Shown: positions 1 through 63,753 of the stretch, piece by piece | Layout: the number at the start of each line of letters is the position of its first letter | Numbering within the stretch: position 1 is the first letter of the stretch | Origin: Piscicola geometra | Lineage: Eukaryota; Annelida; Clitellata; Hirudinida; Piscicolidae | Length of the DNA: 64,000 nucleotides | Direction: 5' to 3' | Assembly: GCA_943735955.1 (NCBI GenBank) | Contig: OX030960.1 | Span: 1,187,634 to 1,251,633, forward strand | Made by a program: the position numbers and the translations under genes | Notes under the pieces: model-generated | Databases searched by the model: none | What the model was told of the DNA's origin: nothing | Seen by the model: the letters and a program-made list of their open reading frames with translations, nothing else

Positions 1-544
1 GATCCTTACGAAAAGTAAATAATGATTTAGAAGTAGTTAAATAAGGAGGTAATGAGTTCCAAATATATGGACCTGCATAATGGAAAGAACGTTTAGCAAA
101 AGAGTTATTAATGGAAGGGATGAAATAATGATTTTGAGTGGATGATCTTAAATCCCTTCTATGAGGGTGAGTTATTAATGATTTGAGGTAAATTGGGGAT
201 ACTGGGGAGTTTTGTAATTTAAACATAAAAACACAGATTTTAAATATAATCCTAAATTTGATGGGGAGCCAATGTAATAAGATGAGAGAGGGTGTAATGT
301 GGTGATAAATAGGAGTACGGCTAACGACTCTAGCAGCATAATTAAATACTTTATTTAATGGTTTTAAAGTAGTTTCAGGTAAATTATAATAGAGTGAGTT
401 ACAATAGTCAATTCGAGATAAAACAAGTGCAGAGACTAACATCTTTAAAGAAGGGTCATCTAAGTAAGGTAATAATTGTCTGATACGTCTGAGATGAAAA
501 TAGCAAGATTTAGTGACTGATAGAATTTGGTTTGATAATTTGCC
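1..544 (-). pseudogene. Non-LTR retrotransposon reverse transcriptase, C-terminal part, cut by window edge
   Basis: Read on the minus strand, one frame stays open from about 544 to the window edge (about 180 codons). It contains a block beginning LVSALVLSRIDYCNSL, then LILLHWLPIKFRI, and finally YAGPYIWNSLPP. These are the hallmarks of the thumb/connection region at the C-terminus of CR1/L2/Jockey-type LINE reverse transcriptases. The polymerase active-site motifs would lie further upstream, but the similarity stops at about 544, where unrelated repeat DNA begins, so the copy is 5'-truncated. No stop is seen in the visible part, so it may be young; whether the ORF closes properly lies outside the window. 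Confidence 0.8.
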
Positions 545-1046
545 GTCATATATACCGTGAACAATCATATACCTTTAAAAAATTATATAAAAAAGAAGTG
601 AAAAAGCCTTAGTTCATTTTACGAGAGTTTCAGAAATCAAAAGAAAATATGGACTTTTTGCTGGGATACTTTGGAAAGCTTACTCGGAAGCATAGACATA
701 GCAATATAAAAACAGCTGATGGCAATTTTTATTTATTTCTTGAATCAGCTGATTGTTGGTTTCTTACAATAACAAAAAGCGGCCATATTAATTTAGATTT
801 CGGCAAACTATCCGAGGCGAGATATATCGTAAAATGAACAATAACTGAGGCTTCTTTTACTTCTTTTTTTACTTTTTTTTTAAAGTTATATGCTAGTTCA
901 CGATATATATTTCGGCAAACTATCTGAGGCGAGATATATCGTAAAATGAACAAAAAATTAGGCTTTTTTTACTTCTTTTACGAATAATTTTTTGTGTAAT
1001 TAATAATAATTTTACTCAGTAATGTCAAATCTGGTATATATTTTGC
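545..1046. repeat. Dispersed repeat D, first copy, plus AT-rich DNA
   Basis: Positions 655-840 carry a segment (tactttggaaagc, acagctgatggcaat, ggcaaactatccgaggcg) that recurs at 1318-1450 (inverted), 2490-2665 (inverted) and 2818-2968 (direct). Sequences like cgagatatatcgtaaaatga and its reverse complement flank several copies, as expected for termini of a short DNA transposon. Small ORFs inside are not protein-like. No gene seen. Confidence 0.6.
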
Positions 1047-1711
1047 TAAATTGTTTAATAAAAAGTTTTAGCTTTATATTTTTGGTCAGAGCAATAAAAG
1101 TCATCAGCAAAATGTTTTACTAGTAATATTATAGAAGTTAAAAGATCTAAGTGTTTTTCAACTCTCTAAACTAAACTAATATGAGAAAAAATCTTATTAG
1201 TTTAAAGTATTTTATTTTGCCTGTTAGCAATACCGTTTTATTACCACACAGCGATTTAAACATTGGAAATTTGTCTATGTTAATCGTTAATCTCATTTGC
1301 ATAAGATATGAGTACGCTTTCCAAAGTAAACCCTTTTTGCTATTGTTAGATACCAAACATCAGCTGATTCGACAAAGAAATAAAATTGCCATCAACTGTT
1401 TTATATTGCTCCGTCTATGCTTCCGAGTACCGTTTCTAAGATATCCCTGAAAAAATAAGGTTTAGTTTGAAAATCGTACTCATAATTTATGCAAATGAGA
1501 TTAACGATTGAAATAGACAAATTTCCAATGTTTAACAGGCAAAATAAAATACTTTAAATTAATAAGATTTTTTTTCCATATTAGTTTAGTTTAGAGTTAA
1601 GAACTACGCAGATTTTTTGACTTTTATAATATTACTAGTAAAACATTTTGCTGATGACTTTTATTGCTCTGACCAAAAATATAAAGCTAAAACTTTTTAT
1701 TAAACAATTAA
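1047..1711. mobile_element. Foldback (long inverted repeat) element
   Basis: The left arm (about 1050-1290) and right arm (about 1470-1710) are near-perfect reverse complements. Matching blocks include attgtttaataaaaagtt / aactttttattaaacaat at the ends, the actagtaatatta blocks, gcctgtta / taacaggc, and gtctatgttaatcg / cgattgaaatagac. The middle (1318-1450) is a copy of repeat D. This is the layout of a foldback-type or MITE-like DNA transposon. No transposase is present. Confidence 0.75.
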
Positions 1712-1769
1712 GCATAATATTTATGAATTTTTATAATATTTTTTAGTTAAATAAAGTGGTTTCATCTAT

Positions 1770-2235
1770 CAATCAATCAATCAATCACTAATGATTTGTA
1801 TAGCACCCTTTACTAAAGAACAAAGGCGCTCTTCAAATAAATTTGTTAAATAAAACGGTTTTTAGACCACTACCAATATATGTATATATATAAATTTAAA
1901 AATATATATAAACACACAATCAACCTCAATAATCCAACCTCACCCACCCCACCATGACAATCACCGCCAAAAAATCACTATCACCATAAATAAAAAATTC
2001 AATCATCACCACAATACCAACACTCATACCACAGCACAATCATTACCACATCATCCTCAAAACAACAAAACACAATCATCATTCTTCTCAATTTTCTGTC
2101 TTGCCACTGGTGCCGAGGCTGGGAAAGAGGGTGAAGGAGAAGTCTTTGCCAACGCTGGTACTGCTGCTGCTATGGAAAGCTTTCTCCTTTATGTCACAGC
2201 TCACTTGATTCCCTGCGGCCATCTATTTTTTATGA
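1770..2235. repeat. Dispersed repeat F, copy 1, behind a LINE tail scrap
   Basis: About 1770-1830 looks like an inverted scrap of the LINE 3' end seen at 6460-6610 (atcaatcaatcaatc, then tatagcaccctt). From about 1826 to 2235 the sequence matches 13723-14092: both start with ttgttaaataaaac, run through an ATCACC-rich stretch, then gtgaaggagaagtc, and end at ttccctgcggccat. A moderately repetitive element of unknown class; no coding potential recognised. Confidence 0.65.
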
Positions 2236-3000
2236 TTACGATGGAGTCGGTAATTGTTTATGTATATAAATAGGAATATCAATTTGAATAATTTTAATGT
2301 GAACAGATTTTACATTATGAATAAAATTATTAATTACTCAAAAAAGTATTCATAAAAGAAGAAGCCTTCTTTATTCATTTAACGATATATCTCGCCTCAG
2401 ATAGTTTGCCAAAATATATATCGTGAACTATCATATAACTTTAAAAAAATATGTAAAAGAAGAAGTAAAAGAAGCCTCAGTTATTGTTTATTTTACGATA
2501 TATCTCGCCTCGGATAGTTTGCCGAAAGCTAAATGGCCGCTTCTTGTTATTGTTAGAAACCAACAATCAGCTGATTGAAGAAATAAATAAACATTGCCAT
2601 CAGCTGTTTTTATATTGCTCTGTCTATGCTTCCGAGTACGATTTCCAAAGTATCCCAAAAAATAATGCAAACGATAAAAAAAGGTTTAGCTTAAAAACGG
2701 TACTCATTACTTATGCAAATGAGTTAACGATTGACATAGACAAGTTTCCAATGGTTAAATAGCTGTATGCTAATAAAACGGTAATGCTAATAGGCAAAAT
2801 GAAATAGTTTAAATTTATTGGGATACTTTGGAAAGCGTACTCGGAAGCATAGACATAGCAATATAAAAACAGCTGATGGCAATGTTTATTTATTTCTTGA
2901 ATCAGCTGATTGTTGGTTTCTTACAATAACAAAAAGCGGCCATATATATTTAGATTTCGGCAAACTATTCTTCCCCATACACCTATAGTAATATATACTG
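2236..3000. repeat. Repeat D copies in inverted pair
   Basis: An inverted copy of repeat D (2490-2665) and a direct copy (2818-2968) face each other around about 2740, with the foldback-arm block atgcaaatgagttaacg between them. The 2380-2480 stretch repeats the gatatatctcgcctc terminus twice. This is a second, more decayed relative of the foldback at 1047-1711. Confidence 0.6.
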
Positions 3001-3709
3001 GAACTCACTGATTACTTCTCGTTGTATTTTAGCATAACTCTATCGCGATCTTTGATTAACTTTATTTTCTTATATTACTGCTCACCTCAATTGTTTACCG
3101 ATCGATATTTATTTATCTTTAATTTTTTTAAACCTTTTTACTTCTGTTTTTTTAAATAAATTTAAAGTATTAAAAAATGCTTAAATTTTATATATCTTGA
3201 AGACATTATTCAATAAAGTTTTTGAAAAACCTTTCATTTATTTTCTAAAAAATAATATGCAAAATATAATAAAATTTTTTTTATTTAAATATATATCAAG
3301 AAGAAATCAGTGGATAGAAATTAACATCATGACAATAATTGAATATTAAACTATTCAGTTTAAAATACTAGGTAACTAGGAAATGCAGTAACAATTTTCA
3401 TAAAGGAAAAAAAAAGCATCCCAAAACCATTCTGATGTTTGAGGAACATTCATTCATTTTCTGTTTTGAATATTTGAAGAGATTGGCAATTTGATTGATT
3501 TAATATTTCCATCTCTAACAGCTACATGACTCTTCCTTTCAGTTGCAACTGATGTCTTGAAGCAGAATTTTTTCTTGTTTAGTCAACTTCTGAGATTTAA
3601 GTTTATCTAATACTTGAACTTTTCTGATGTTTCACTAATCTAATTATTAGATTATAATGAAAATATGAGTGAAGATGATGCAAAAAATATCACAAAACGG
3701 ACTTACTTT
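3001..3709. other. AT-rich spacer, nothing recognised
   Basis: Very AT-rich, homopolymer-laden DNA without a credible ORF, tRNA or terminal repeat. It sits between the repeat D cluster and the TTAA target site of the piggyBac copy. Confidence 0.6.
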
Positions 3710-3713
3710 TTAA

Positions 3714-5509
3714 CCCATTAACGCATGACTCAAAGGAATTAATTAATTTTTTTACATTTTATTGAAAAACTGATTCTAAAAAATAAAATTAAAAAACTAG
3801 TCTAAAATATTTTATACGAAAAAAGTTATGATGAAAATAAAAAATGTCCTTAAAAAAGGACACTATGCGTTGCTACTGACGGTAATCACGATTCGTGGTA
3901 GATGCTGAAGCACTCCAAATGTAAAGCTAAATTACATTTAAGGCATTTTTTTTCCACTTTCTTTCCACATTACTTGCATCTTTTTTGGCCATCTTCAATT
4001 TTACCAATAAAATGATCTTTTCCATCGTATCGGACATCTGCAACACGCTTTTAGCTAAATTCATGGATTCTTTTTTTTCTTTTTTGATCTGTTTGAAACC
4101 ATATGAAAAAATTATAAATATTTCAGTATAACATGGAGTGTCTTTTGGTAAGCATTTTATTAGTTTAGATACCCCCGATCCACCAAGTCCTAATTCGCTA
4201 TTGAATTCTTCCGAGGCTCCTTGATACGGGTAACAGGTTACCCAATACCCAAGCCTATTATTTAGACACCAAACTTTATATCCAAACCTTATGGGTTTTC
4301 CTCTGATAAACTGTTTTGATGAATGCCTTCCATAATATGGCACCATTGATTCATCAATCGCCAAATGACATTCTTTGGGCCAAAATTTGAGAAATCTTTC
4401 ATTCATAGCATCAAATAATGGACGCACTTTGGCCATCTTGTCTAACTTATTAATTTTCTCGTTGTCATTGCAATGCAAATATCTTAATAACTCTTCAAAT
4501 CTGTTGACAGTCATAGCATTGCTTACAGCTAGATTGTGTACATCGTCGCTCTGTTCCCAGTACATCCTGCGGTTTGCAAAAGGAACATAACCTGAAAGCA
4601 TGAGTAAAGCCAGCACCACTCTATATTCATTTTCAGTAGCATTCAGCTGTTTTAGTTTTTGGCTGTCATATAAATTTGACATGTCTGTTATTAGCTTGAT
4701 GACTGGTACATCCAAAAATAAATTGAACAATGTGAGAGGAGACATTTTTTCTAAATTTGATTTGTCCTCTGAACTATTATCTGCCAATAATCCAGTAGTA
4801 ATGTCTTTTTTGGTCCATCTCCGATCAATTTAAATTTATTTTAGCTGGCCTTTTCACAGCAGTTTCTTCTCTAATTATAGTGGTTTTCTCTTCCCCAATT
4901 TTGGAAATTACTATTTCTGCTTCTGCATTTAGCTGGTTTCTTGATAAATTATCTAGGGTACCTTCACCATCCTCGGGTCCACTATCCTCATCAGAGCAGT
5001 TTGGGTCAGTAGGAGGAATCATGACTATATCTGCTGAAAAGAAATCATTGTCATCTTCCAAAATACTAATGACTTCATGAAGAGCGAATCTGAAAATAAT
5101 TTTTTTTACCATCTGTATTACTGCATAGTGTCCTTAAAAAAGGACACTCAATAAAACACAGTTTTTGGAAATAATATTACATGTAAAATGAAATTTATTT
5201 TAAAATAAGATATAAGAATGGATAACAATAAAATAATATTATAAATTATGAATGGTAGACATTAAATAAAATTATAACTAACTTTTTTTCATGAGCCATG
5301 ACAAAAACACAAAAAATTTAGTTATCGCCTTGAAAAATCAGAATATCGAAACAATTTATCAATTTCAAATCACAAAAATTTTTTTTAACAAAGACTTCAG
5401 TTTATATAGGACAGGATTAATTGCAAAGATAATAAATATAATCAAGATAACTATTATAAAAAAAACTTTTTATTGCTGTCCTTAAAAAAGGACAGTATGC
5501 GTTAATGGG
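3714..5509 (-). mobile_element. piggyBac-superfamily transposon (decayed)
   Basis: The element is bounded by TTAA at 3710-3713 and 5510-5513, the target-site duplication specific to piggyBac. Its termini are inverted repeats (CCCATTAACGCAT at the left; the right end reads atgcgttaatggg). Just inside the ends, and once internally, lies the hairpin-prone motif GTCCTTAAAAAAGGAC (3846, 5130, 5478). Transposase remnants are on the minus strand. At about 1.8 kb it is shorter than autonomous piggyBacs, in line with an internal deletion in the transposase. Confidence 0.9.
3927..5112 (-). pseudogene. piggyBac transposase (PGBD-like), frameshifted and internally deleted
   Basis: The N-terminal part (5112-4825) has the acidic DEDSGPEDGE and NLSRNQL signature typical of PGBD proteins. 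The second part (4787-3927) has the DDE_Tnp_1_7 core: MYWEQSDDVHN, NRFEELLRYLHCND, and LAIDESMVPYYGRHSS, whose Asp is the first catalytic residue. The frames are separated by a frameshift near 4815; the RRWTKKD linker is readable across it. After CYTEIF the expected second-Asp motif (DNFFTS type) is missing and the sequence jumps to a Lys-rich tail, so a segment carrying later catalytic residues is deleted. It cannot make an active enzyme. Confidence 0.88.
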
Positions 5510-5513
5510 TTAA

Positions 5514-6013
5514 TGATAAAAACACTTCAACTTTTTTTATTATCAAAGCCCATTTAGCCCATATAGGACCCACATAGGTTTTCCATAAAAACACTTTAAC
5601 TTTTTTTATTATTCAAAGCCCATTTAGCCCATATAGGACCCATAAAGGACCCACATAGGTTTTTCATAAAAACACTTTAACTTTTATTATTATTCAAAGC
5701 TCATTTAGCCCATTTAGGACCCATAAAGGACCCATATAAGTTTTCCATAAAAACACTTTAACTTTTATTTTTATTCAAAGCTCATTTAGCCCATTTAGGA
5801 CCCATATACTTCCCAAATAGGTTTTTCTTTAAAAACACGTTAAATTTTATTCTTTTTTAAAGCCCATTTAGCCCATATAGGACCCATATAGAGCCCATAT
5901 AGATAATCTCTAGCCCACGAAGCCCATATAGGACCCATATTGATTACCCTTAGCCCATTTAGCCCATATAGGCCCATATAGAATGTTTTTTTTAACCCAT
6001 ATAGAATGTTCAC
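5514..6013. repeat. Tandem repeat of about 90-100 bp (CCCATATAGGACCC type)
   Basis: Four to five imperfect units each contain tttttcataaaaacacttt, then attcaaagcccatttag, then cccatataggaccc. From 5870 on, the unit decays into short agcccatatag repeats. It begins exactly at the right TTAA of the piggyBac copy and ends where LINE sequence begins. The ORF running through it (YGLYGLNG type) is repeat-derived, not a gene. Confidence 0.8.
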
Positions 6014-6605
6014 AGGGTATATAATATCACCAATCAAGAAAGAAATCGTCTACAGTCAGTTTTAAACAAGGCAGCTAGAATCACACTCAACTGTGATTAC
6101 CCAGGCCATCACATTGTTCAATCATCAAATGATAATCTTATACAACTTTCCTGGCTTCCTATAGATTTTCGAATATCCTTTAAAATAGCCATCACCACAT
6201 TCAAAATTCTTCAAACTTCAATACCGTCATATCTCAGCAAACTCATAACTAAAAAAACATCAAACAAACAACTGCGTTCATCTTCATCTCTTCTCTTCAA
6301 CCAAGAATCCACTACAAACAAAATCTCAAAAAGAGCATTCCGTCACGCAGCTCCAACAACTTGGAATGCCCTTCCACCTGCACTTCGAAGCATCAACCAA
6401 TTTTCGACTTTCAAAGCCAAACTGAAAACTCATTACTTTAACTTAGCCTATCATTCTTAATAATTACTCCATGCTACTCTTTGCTTTTCTTTTTATAAAA
6501 TTACTATTATAATTACTTTTATTTCTTTATTGCATTACGACGCAGTGAAAGCGCTTCAGTTGCGTGCCCGGGCGCTATACAAAAATGACAATTATTAATT
6601 ATTAT
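6014..6605 (+). pseudogene. LINE 3' end: reverse transcriptase C-terminus plus 3' UTR
   Basis: A frame open from about 6014 to the stop at 6458-6460 contains LNKAARITLNCDY, SWLPIDFRISFKIAI, IPSYLSKLI and RAFRHAAPTTWNALPPALRS, the C-terminus of a CR1/Jockey-type non-LTR reverse transcriptase. The 3' UTR follows, with gcgtgcccgggcgctatac, and ends in a TGAT-type tail that runs into the microsatellite. Copy 5'-truncated. A second, inverted copy lies at 8285-8815. Confidence 0.82.
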
Positions 6606-7290
<685 letters not shown>

Positions 7291-8010
7291 AATACCAATT
7301 GAGTTTTTTTTCTTGATTTCATAATTGGTCTTTTACGCTAAATAAAAATTTGATTATTAATGGAAAGTTAATATAAATTTTGTTTACATTGAATTTAATT
7401 TTTGTTTTAATTATTTTTGTGATTATTGTGATTACTATTTTAATCAATTTCTCTGTAATTTTTTGTTTGGGTGGCCCAACAAGTGTATACTTCGGGTCTC
7501 CTAGAAATTAACCATGTTAATTTGCTGAATAAAATTATTTTTGAATTGAATTGGAATATATTATATATATAATTAAAAAACATTATCATGTTTTGATATA
7601 TATGTCAAAACATGATATTGCTAACTTATATTTAAAATATTGCGGTCTATAATTATTTTAGTTTAACTTTTAGTTTTTATAGAAATGTTGATCAATTGAT
7701 CGTATCTTAAAACTTAGTGTCAAATATACTTAAAAACTATGATTGCAAATTATAATTATTTAGTCATTTTAAAAATAAAATATTCAAAAATAGTATTCTA
7801 ATATATTAAAATATTTGTAACGTTTCATAATAATTTTGTATACGCTAAAATATAAAGTTTAAATTGTAGACTAAAAAAGATAATTATTTTATTATTTATT
7901 GAGGTTGATATGATACAGTTACTGTTATTTTTCATAAAATCCATTATCTGTTTAATAGAGCATTTATATTTTTGGTTTATTCATCCGATCTAAAATTATT
8001 TTTTCTTTAG
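7291..8010. other. DOP1: AT-rich 5' flank of DOP1 with a likely 5'-UTR intron acceptor
   Basis: No ORF or repeat recognised. The end, attattttttctttag at 7995-8010, is a strong splice acceptor with a long pyrimidine run, only 25 nt before the DOP1 start codon. I infer that the first non-coding exon and the promoter lie further upstream and were not identified. Confidence 0.5.
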
Positions 8011-8035
8011 ACTCAAATGAATAAAGTCATTGATC

Positions 8036-60243
<52,208 letters not shown>

Positions 60244-60249
60244 GTGTTG

Positions 60250-60535
60250 CATGGAGGCAGGAGGGAAGAGGGAGAGAGAAGGGAGGGAGGGAGGAGGGAG
60301 GGAGGGAGGAGGAAGGGAGAGAGGCAAGAGGAATGGAGGAGGGAGGGAGAGAGGCAAGAGGAAGGGAGGAGGGAGGGAGGGAGGGAGGCAGGAGGGAGGA
60401 GGGAGGGAGGAAGGAGGGAGGGAGGAAGGAGGAAGGGAGGAGGGAGGGAGGCAAGAGGAAGGGAGGAGGGAGGGAGGGAGGAAGAAGGCAAGAAAAAGAG
60501 AGGCAGAAGGGAAAAGGGAGGGAGAAAGCATTCTA
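60250..60535. repeat. (GGAGGGA)n polypurine tract
   Basis: gggagggaggaggaagggag units directly after the DOP1 donor; almost pure purine over 280 nt. Gly/Arg/Glu-rich ORFs on plus and Pro/Ser/Leu-rich ORFs on minus are artefacts. Confidence 0.95.
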
Positions 60536-60824
60536 TTTTTGAACGCAATATTTGAGAGTCTAAAAATTTATAATTTTTTAAAAAATAAATCTCCCCCCTT
60601 AGAGCTAAAAATAAAGTTGAAAAATCCATTTGTAAGATTTTACGAAATTTCTAATTCTTAAGCGAAGAAATGTTTTTTAAATTATTTTCTTCATATATTA
60701 ACTTTTTCTTTGACTAAATTTGTTGAAGTTAAGTCAGTTTAAAACTACGGAAGATATGTTTGAATTATACTTCAGATTCTGTTTGATAACGATTTATATT
60801 TTTGACGATTTTCAAATTTTCTAC
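60536..60824. other. AT-rich intron sequence, nothing recognised
   Basis: Unremarkable sequence between the polypurine tract and the TA target site of the Tigger copy. Confidence 0.5.
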
Positions 60825-61414
60825 TACAGTGAAACTTCTCTTATGCGAACCCTCTCGAGAACGGAATCCTCTCTTAGACGAACGATTTCAAAAGAACGAA
60901 TTGTTTTGCATTGAAATCACCTCTCATGAACGGAAACCTCTCTATTAACGCGTATTAAGGACAAGCTTATACGTAAAATGTAACCCCTTCACGCGGAACT
61001 TTTGTTTACATTTTGAGCATTTTTAAAATAATTAGTATCCGTGCACGTCCCTGATCACTCAATATATATTTTTTTCGTTTAAGACTTAAGTAAAAACATT
61101 TTTATTGAGTAGTCTTACAAATGTTGAAGTTTATTCTACACTCATTAAACGAAGAAATTTTGGAAAATCAGCTCATCTAAAACAATACAAAAATTTGTTT
61201 TCCAACTGTGGCTTTGAAAGTGACAATCCAATTGGGAATATATCTGGTGATGATGTTGATGAACATGTGGTTGGTGTTCTACTGCCGAAGAATTACATAC
61301 TTAGTGAATATGCATCTTGTGTCGAGGATATTCCCACTGAAACAAAAAACTTCAGAAAATGAAGATAATGAAGAAGTGAGTGAAGAAAAACCAAAGAATT
61401 ATCCCCACAGAGAA

Positions 61415-63753
61415 TAATAATAATAATAATGACGAGCATTATTATAGTGGCGTATAGAGACCGACCGAAACAGATATTTTTATTTCGGCCGAAACCGAAA
61501 TTAGGCCGAAACTAAAATTCTATTTTCGGCCGAAACCGAAATTAAGCCGAAATGGAATATTAAATTTCGGCCGAAACCGAAATTAAACCGAAATTGTAAT
61601 CATATTTTCGGCCGAAACCGAAGCCGAAACCGAAATTTTTCCCAACTTTTATTAAAAATGAAAAAATAGTATTTAATGATGACAATGCCAGTTTAATAAG
61701 TAAATCCAAACAAGCGTATATTTTAAGCAAAAAAATAAAAGTTTTTCAAAAAAAAAATTGTTTGTTGTTGACAGGCTTTGCTTTGGTCAGACTGACATTT
61801 TGTAAAAAAACTTCCAAATAGGATTCAACGACATTCTCACAATTTATTTTTGAATTAATTAATCGAAGCCAAATCTTCTCGTTCTTTCGACTTATATACA
61901 GTGTTTTTCAAAGCATGGATATCTAGAATTCCACATGCTTGTATATCTTTAGCAACCCCAATCGACTTATGCTAATGAGCAAAAGTGACGTTTTACAGTA
62001 AAATTATAGAAAAGTCTTAAAATTTAAGTTATGCATAATTCTATCGAAATAAAAAAGCATGTGCATGAAAGAAAATTTCATTATCTTTTAAATGAGTATT
62101 TTATAAATAAATTATATATTATTTAAGCTTTCAAATAAAAGGATTTTAATCAAAATATCCCTTGAATCTAGCGTAACAGTAAAAAGCTATAGTTTAGGGA
62201 CTGCTACTTTTTATACGTACTTATTCATTTCTTATTTCGCTAACCAAAAAATTACGTATAATATTGAATTATACATAATTAGATTCGTCTTTAAATAATC
62301 TATTATTATATTTTTCTTAAGTTGAATAAATATTAAGTGAGAAGCCAGAAAACTCGAGGCAAAGCTCTAAATTTAGTAATTCGGGAATCAAAAAAGATAG
62401 TTTTTACTTGAGAAAGTTATTGAAAAAGTTTAAGTTATACTCAATAAAATTCTGTAAAAAAAGTTTTGAAAAAACATTTTTTAAGTATACGAAATAGATT
62501 TTAAAGTGTACATGCTTTCGACTTAACACAAAATTGTTAAGTTATTAAGTTAAAATACGTATAACTTTTTTTTAAACAAACAAATTAAAATTTGGTTAAG
62601 GTATTTAAAATCAGTAAATCAAAATCTACAATTTGAGCGTTTCAATTTTAAAAAAGTATATAATAATTAATAAGAATAAACTACTGTAAAGGTTGATTTC
62701 TTCCATAAGTGAAGCTTTTAAAATGTTAATAACTTTGTCATTTTGAAAGATATAATTCTTTTAACTTTTAATTCTGATTCCTTGTATCAAATTAAATAAA
62801 ACTAGTGATTTTCAACAATATAAGAACAAAAAAACAAATGTTATGACAAAAAAACAATATTTCTGTTTTGTGAGGGGGCCGTGAATTGCTTATAGATTAT
62901 GACGTAAAAACGGTACAAAAAATGTGTTCTTTTTAACTTTTAAAATAGGTATAACTTTTTTTTAAAACAAACTAATTAAAATTTGGTTAACGTATTTAAA
63001 ATCAGTAAATCAAAATCTACAATTTGAGCGTTTCAATTTTAAAAAATGAACATGTTTTAAAAATCGATTGGGGTTGCTAATATCTTATTCGAATAATGTG
63101 TGTGTGTGTTTTTTTGTGTGTGTACCTCTAATAAATCGACCCTCTGGATCATTGCCAAAGATGCATTTAACTTTCCCATCACATCTAATAGATATCTTAT
63201 AGAATTTGCTTAAAAAAAGTTTTGTTAAGTATCATCACTGAACGTATCCCAATTTACTTAAATTTCAAATACATGATTGTTATTCCAGATGCTTGTATAT
63301 GTTATTCGAATAATTAGTCTGATGACACCCATAAATCAATCAACCACGATAACTAATAGATATCTAATAGTTCGATTGAGGATACAGATATATCAGATAA
63401 ACTACATAAATAAATAAAAATTTCGGTTTTTCGGTAAATATGAGATCCATTTCGGCCGAAACCGAAATTGAGCCGAAATTACAAAATTATTTTCGGCCGA
63501 AACCGAAAAATGACCGAAATTGTAAAATTTGATTCGGCCGAAACCGAAAAATGGCCGAAACTAAGAAAATTGGCAATTTCGGCGCCGAAACCGAAACCGA
63601 ACCGAATTTCGGTCGGTTTCTAGTGGCGTATAACCCGAACGGGCTTCCAGGCCAATTAGCTGCATATTTTCATTGGCGCCTTTGGGTTACTAGGGCATTG
63701 GTTGCACTTGAACCTTGGACCTTTCATTATTGGTCAAGCCGAGAGTCGTTACC
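61415..63753 (-). mobile_element. SINE-A copy split by hAT-2, inside Tigger
   Basis: Tail side 61415-61454 (ataataatgacgagcattat) and head side 63623-63753 (cccgaacgggcttccaggcc, gttgcacttgaacc, gtcaagccgagagtcgtta). Flanks gagaa on both sides are the SINE target duplication in the Tigger sequence. Confidence 0.88.
61455..63622 (-). mobile_element. hAT-2 element, long copy with perfect target duplication
   Basis: Ends tagagaccgaccgaaac and (inverted) tttcggtcggtttcta; flanked by GTGGCGTA at 61447-61454 and 63623-63630. Both ends are arrays of tttcggccgaaaccgaaatt. The outer interior matches 45326-46368; about 1.3 kb in the middle (61930-63230) is extra, AT-rich, and has two copies of a ~100-nt block (aaaatttggttaaggtattt at 62587 and near 62980). 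No transposase recognised. Confidence 0.9.
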
